DNA of 64,000 bases. It comes from Myxococcaceae bacterium. GTDB lineage: Bacteria > Myxococcota > Myxococcia > Myxococcales > Myxococcaceae. A model generated the notes under the pieces. It saw nothing but the letters and a program-made list of their open reading frames with translations, made no database searches and had not been told where the DNA came from. A program made the position numbers and the translations under genes. This document shows, in pieces, positions 63,894-64,000 of this stretch (within the stretch, counting starts at the first letter, position 1; each line of letters begins with the position of its first letter). The stretch covers positions 1 through 64,000 of the forward strand of contig SECN01000023.1 of the NCBI GenBank assembly GCA_004173515.1, written 5' to 3'.

Positions 63894-64000
63894 ATGCTGA
63901 GTCTCGCGGCGCTGGCGTTCTGCGTGTCGGCGGTGGCGGGGTTGGGGGCGGGGCTCCGTGCGCGGTGGTTCGCGGCGGTGCCGGGGCTCGCTTGCGTGGC
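63894..64000 (+). CDS. N-terminal part of a membrane protein (cut by window edge)
   Basis: ATG 63894 opens MLSLAALAFCVSAVAGLGAG and continues LRARWFAAVPGLACV to the window end: a hydrophobic segment, a short basic loop, and the start of a second. A GTG 9 nt upstream is an alternative start. The Fur-like site upstream would suit an iron-related inner-membrane protein, but the family cannot be read from 35 residues. Confidence 0.5.
   Translation, partial: MLSLAALAFCVSAVAGLGAGLRARWFAAVPGLACV

Overview
The window is GC-rich chromosomal DNA with near-exclusive G/C at third codon positions, many Sec/lipoprotein signals, two proteins ending in MYXO-CTERM-type tails, a DUF2381 (TIGR02268) gene coupled to a Ser/Thr kinase, and polymorphic-toxin immunity genes. 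Together these point to a Myxococcaceae bacterium (Corallococcus/Myxococcus-like). No rRNA, tRNA, CRISPR array, complete insertion sequence or phage was seen.

Layout. 1-13 kb: partial soluble transhydrogenase (sthA), a four-PPC lipoprotein, a cupin divergent from a MocR regulator, a lipoprotein with duplicated ABM domains, a LysR regulator, an NTF2-like protein, two tandem MYXO-CTERM paralogues, a two-gene membrane operon and a secreted amidohydrolase. 13-16 kb: DUF2381 protein plus membrane Ser/Thr kinase whose C-terminus looks like an embedded lipoprotein. 16-36 kb: endonuclease/exonuclease/phosphatase lipoprotein with VCBS-type repeats, several lipoproteins of unknown role, DUF938 and DUF1338 enzymes, a double-PAS protein, an M16 protease lipoprotein, a ferritin-like protein, and an AraC/SDR divergent pair. 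36-44.5 kb: a B12-dependent mutase locus, mutA-mutB-meaB followed by icmF. 45-47.5 kb: astacin protease with a repeat array. 47.7-56.7 kb: a complete MdtABC-type tandem RND efflux operon with its outer-membrane channel. 57-59 kb: NmrA-like and SnoaL-like genes divergent from an AraC regulator, with an operator-like repeat array between them. 59-60.7 kb: GH26 glycoside hydrolase behind a near-consensus sigma-70 promoter. 60.8-64 kb: a toxin/immunity remnant, gene scars, a GFA-family gene, a Fur-like site and the start of another gene.

The most striking pattern is gene decay. In the mutase locus three of four genes carry different frame-breaking lesions: a perfect 29-bp tandem duplication in mutA, about 92 nt missing from meaB including its switch II segment, and one missing base in icmF. 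Removing or restoring exactly these lengths returns each gene to a whole number of codons near family length. Elsewhere, two scars (near 23.3 kb and 63.24 kb) each look like a divergent gene pair that lost both 5' ends in one deletion, and a ketoacyl-synthase-like gene of the kind found at polymorphic-toxin loci is cut off just before two orphan immunity genes. Whether the mutase lesions are biological or assembly errors needs read-level checking; the 29-bp and 92-nt events are not typical homopolymer errors.
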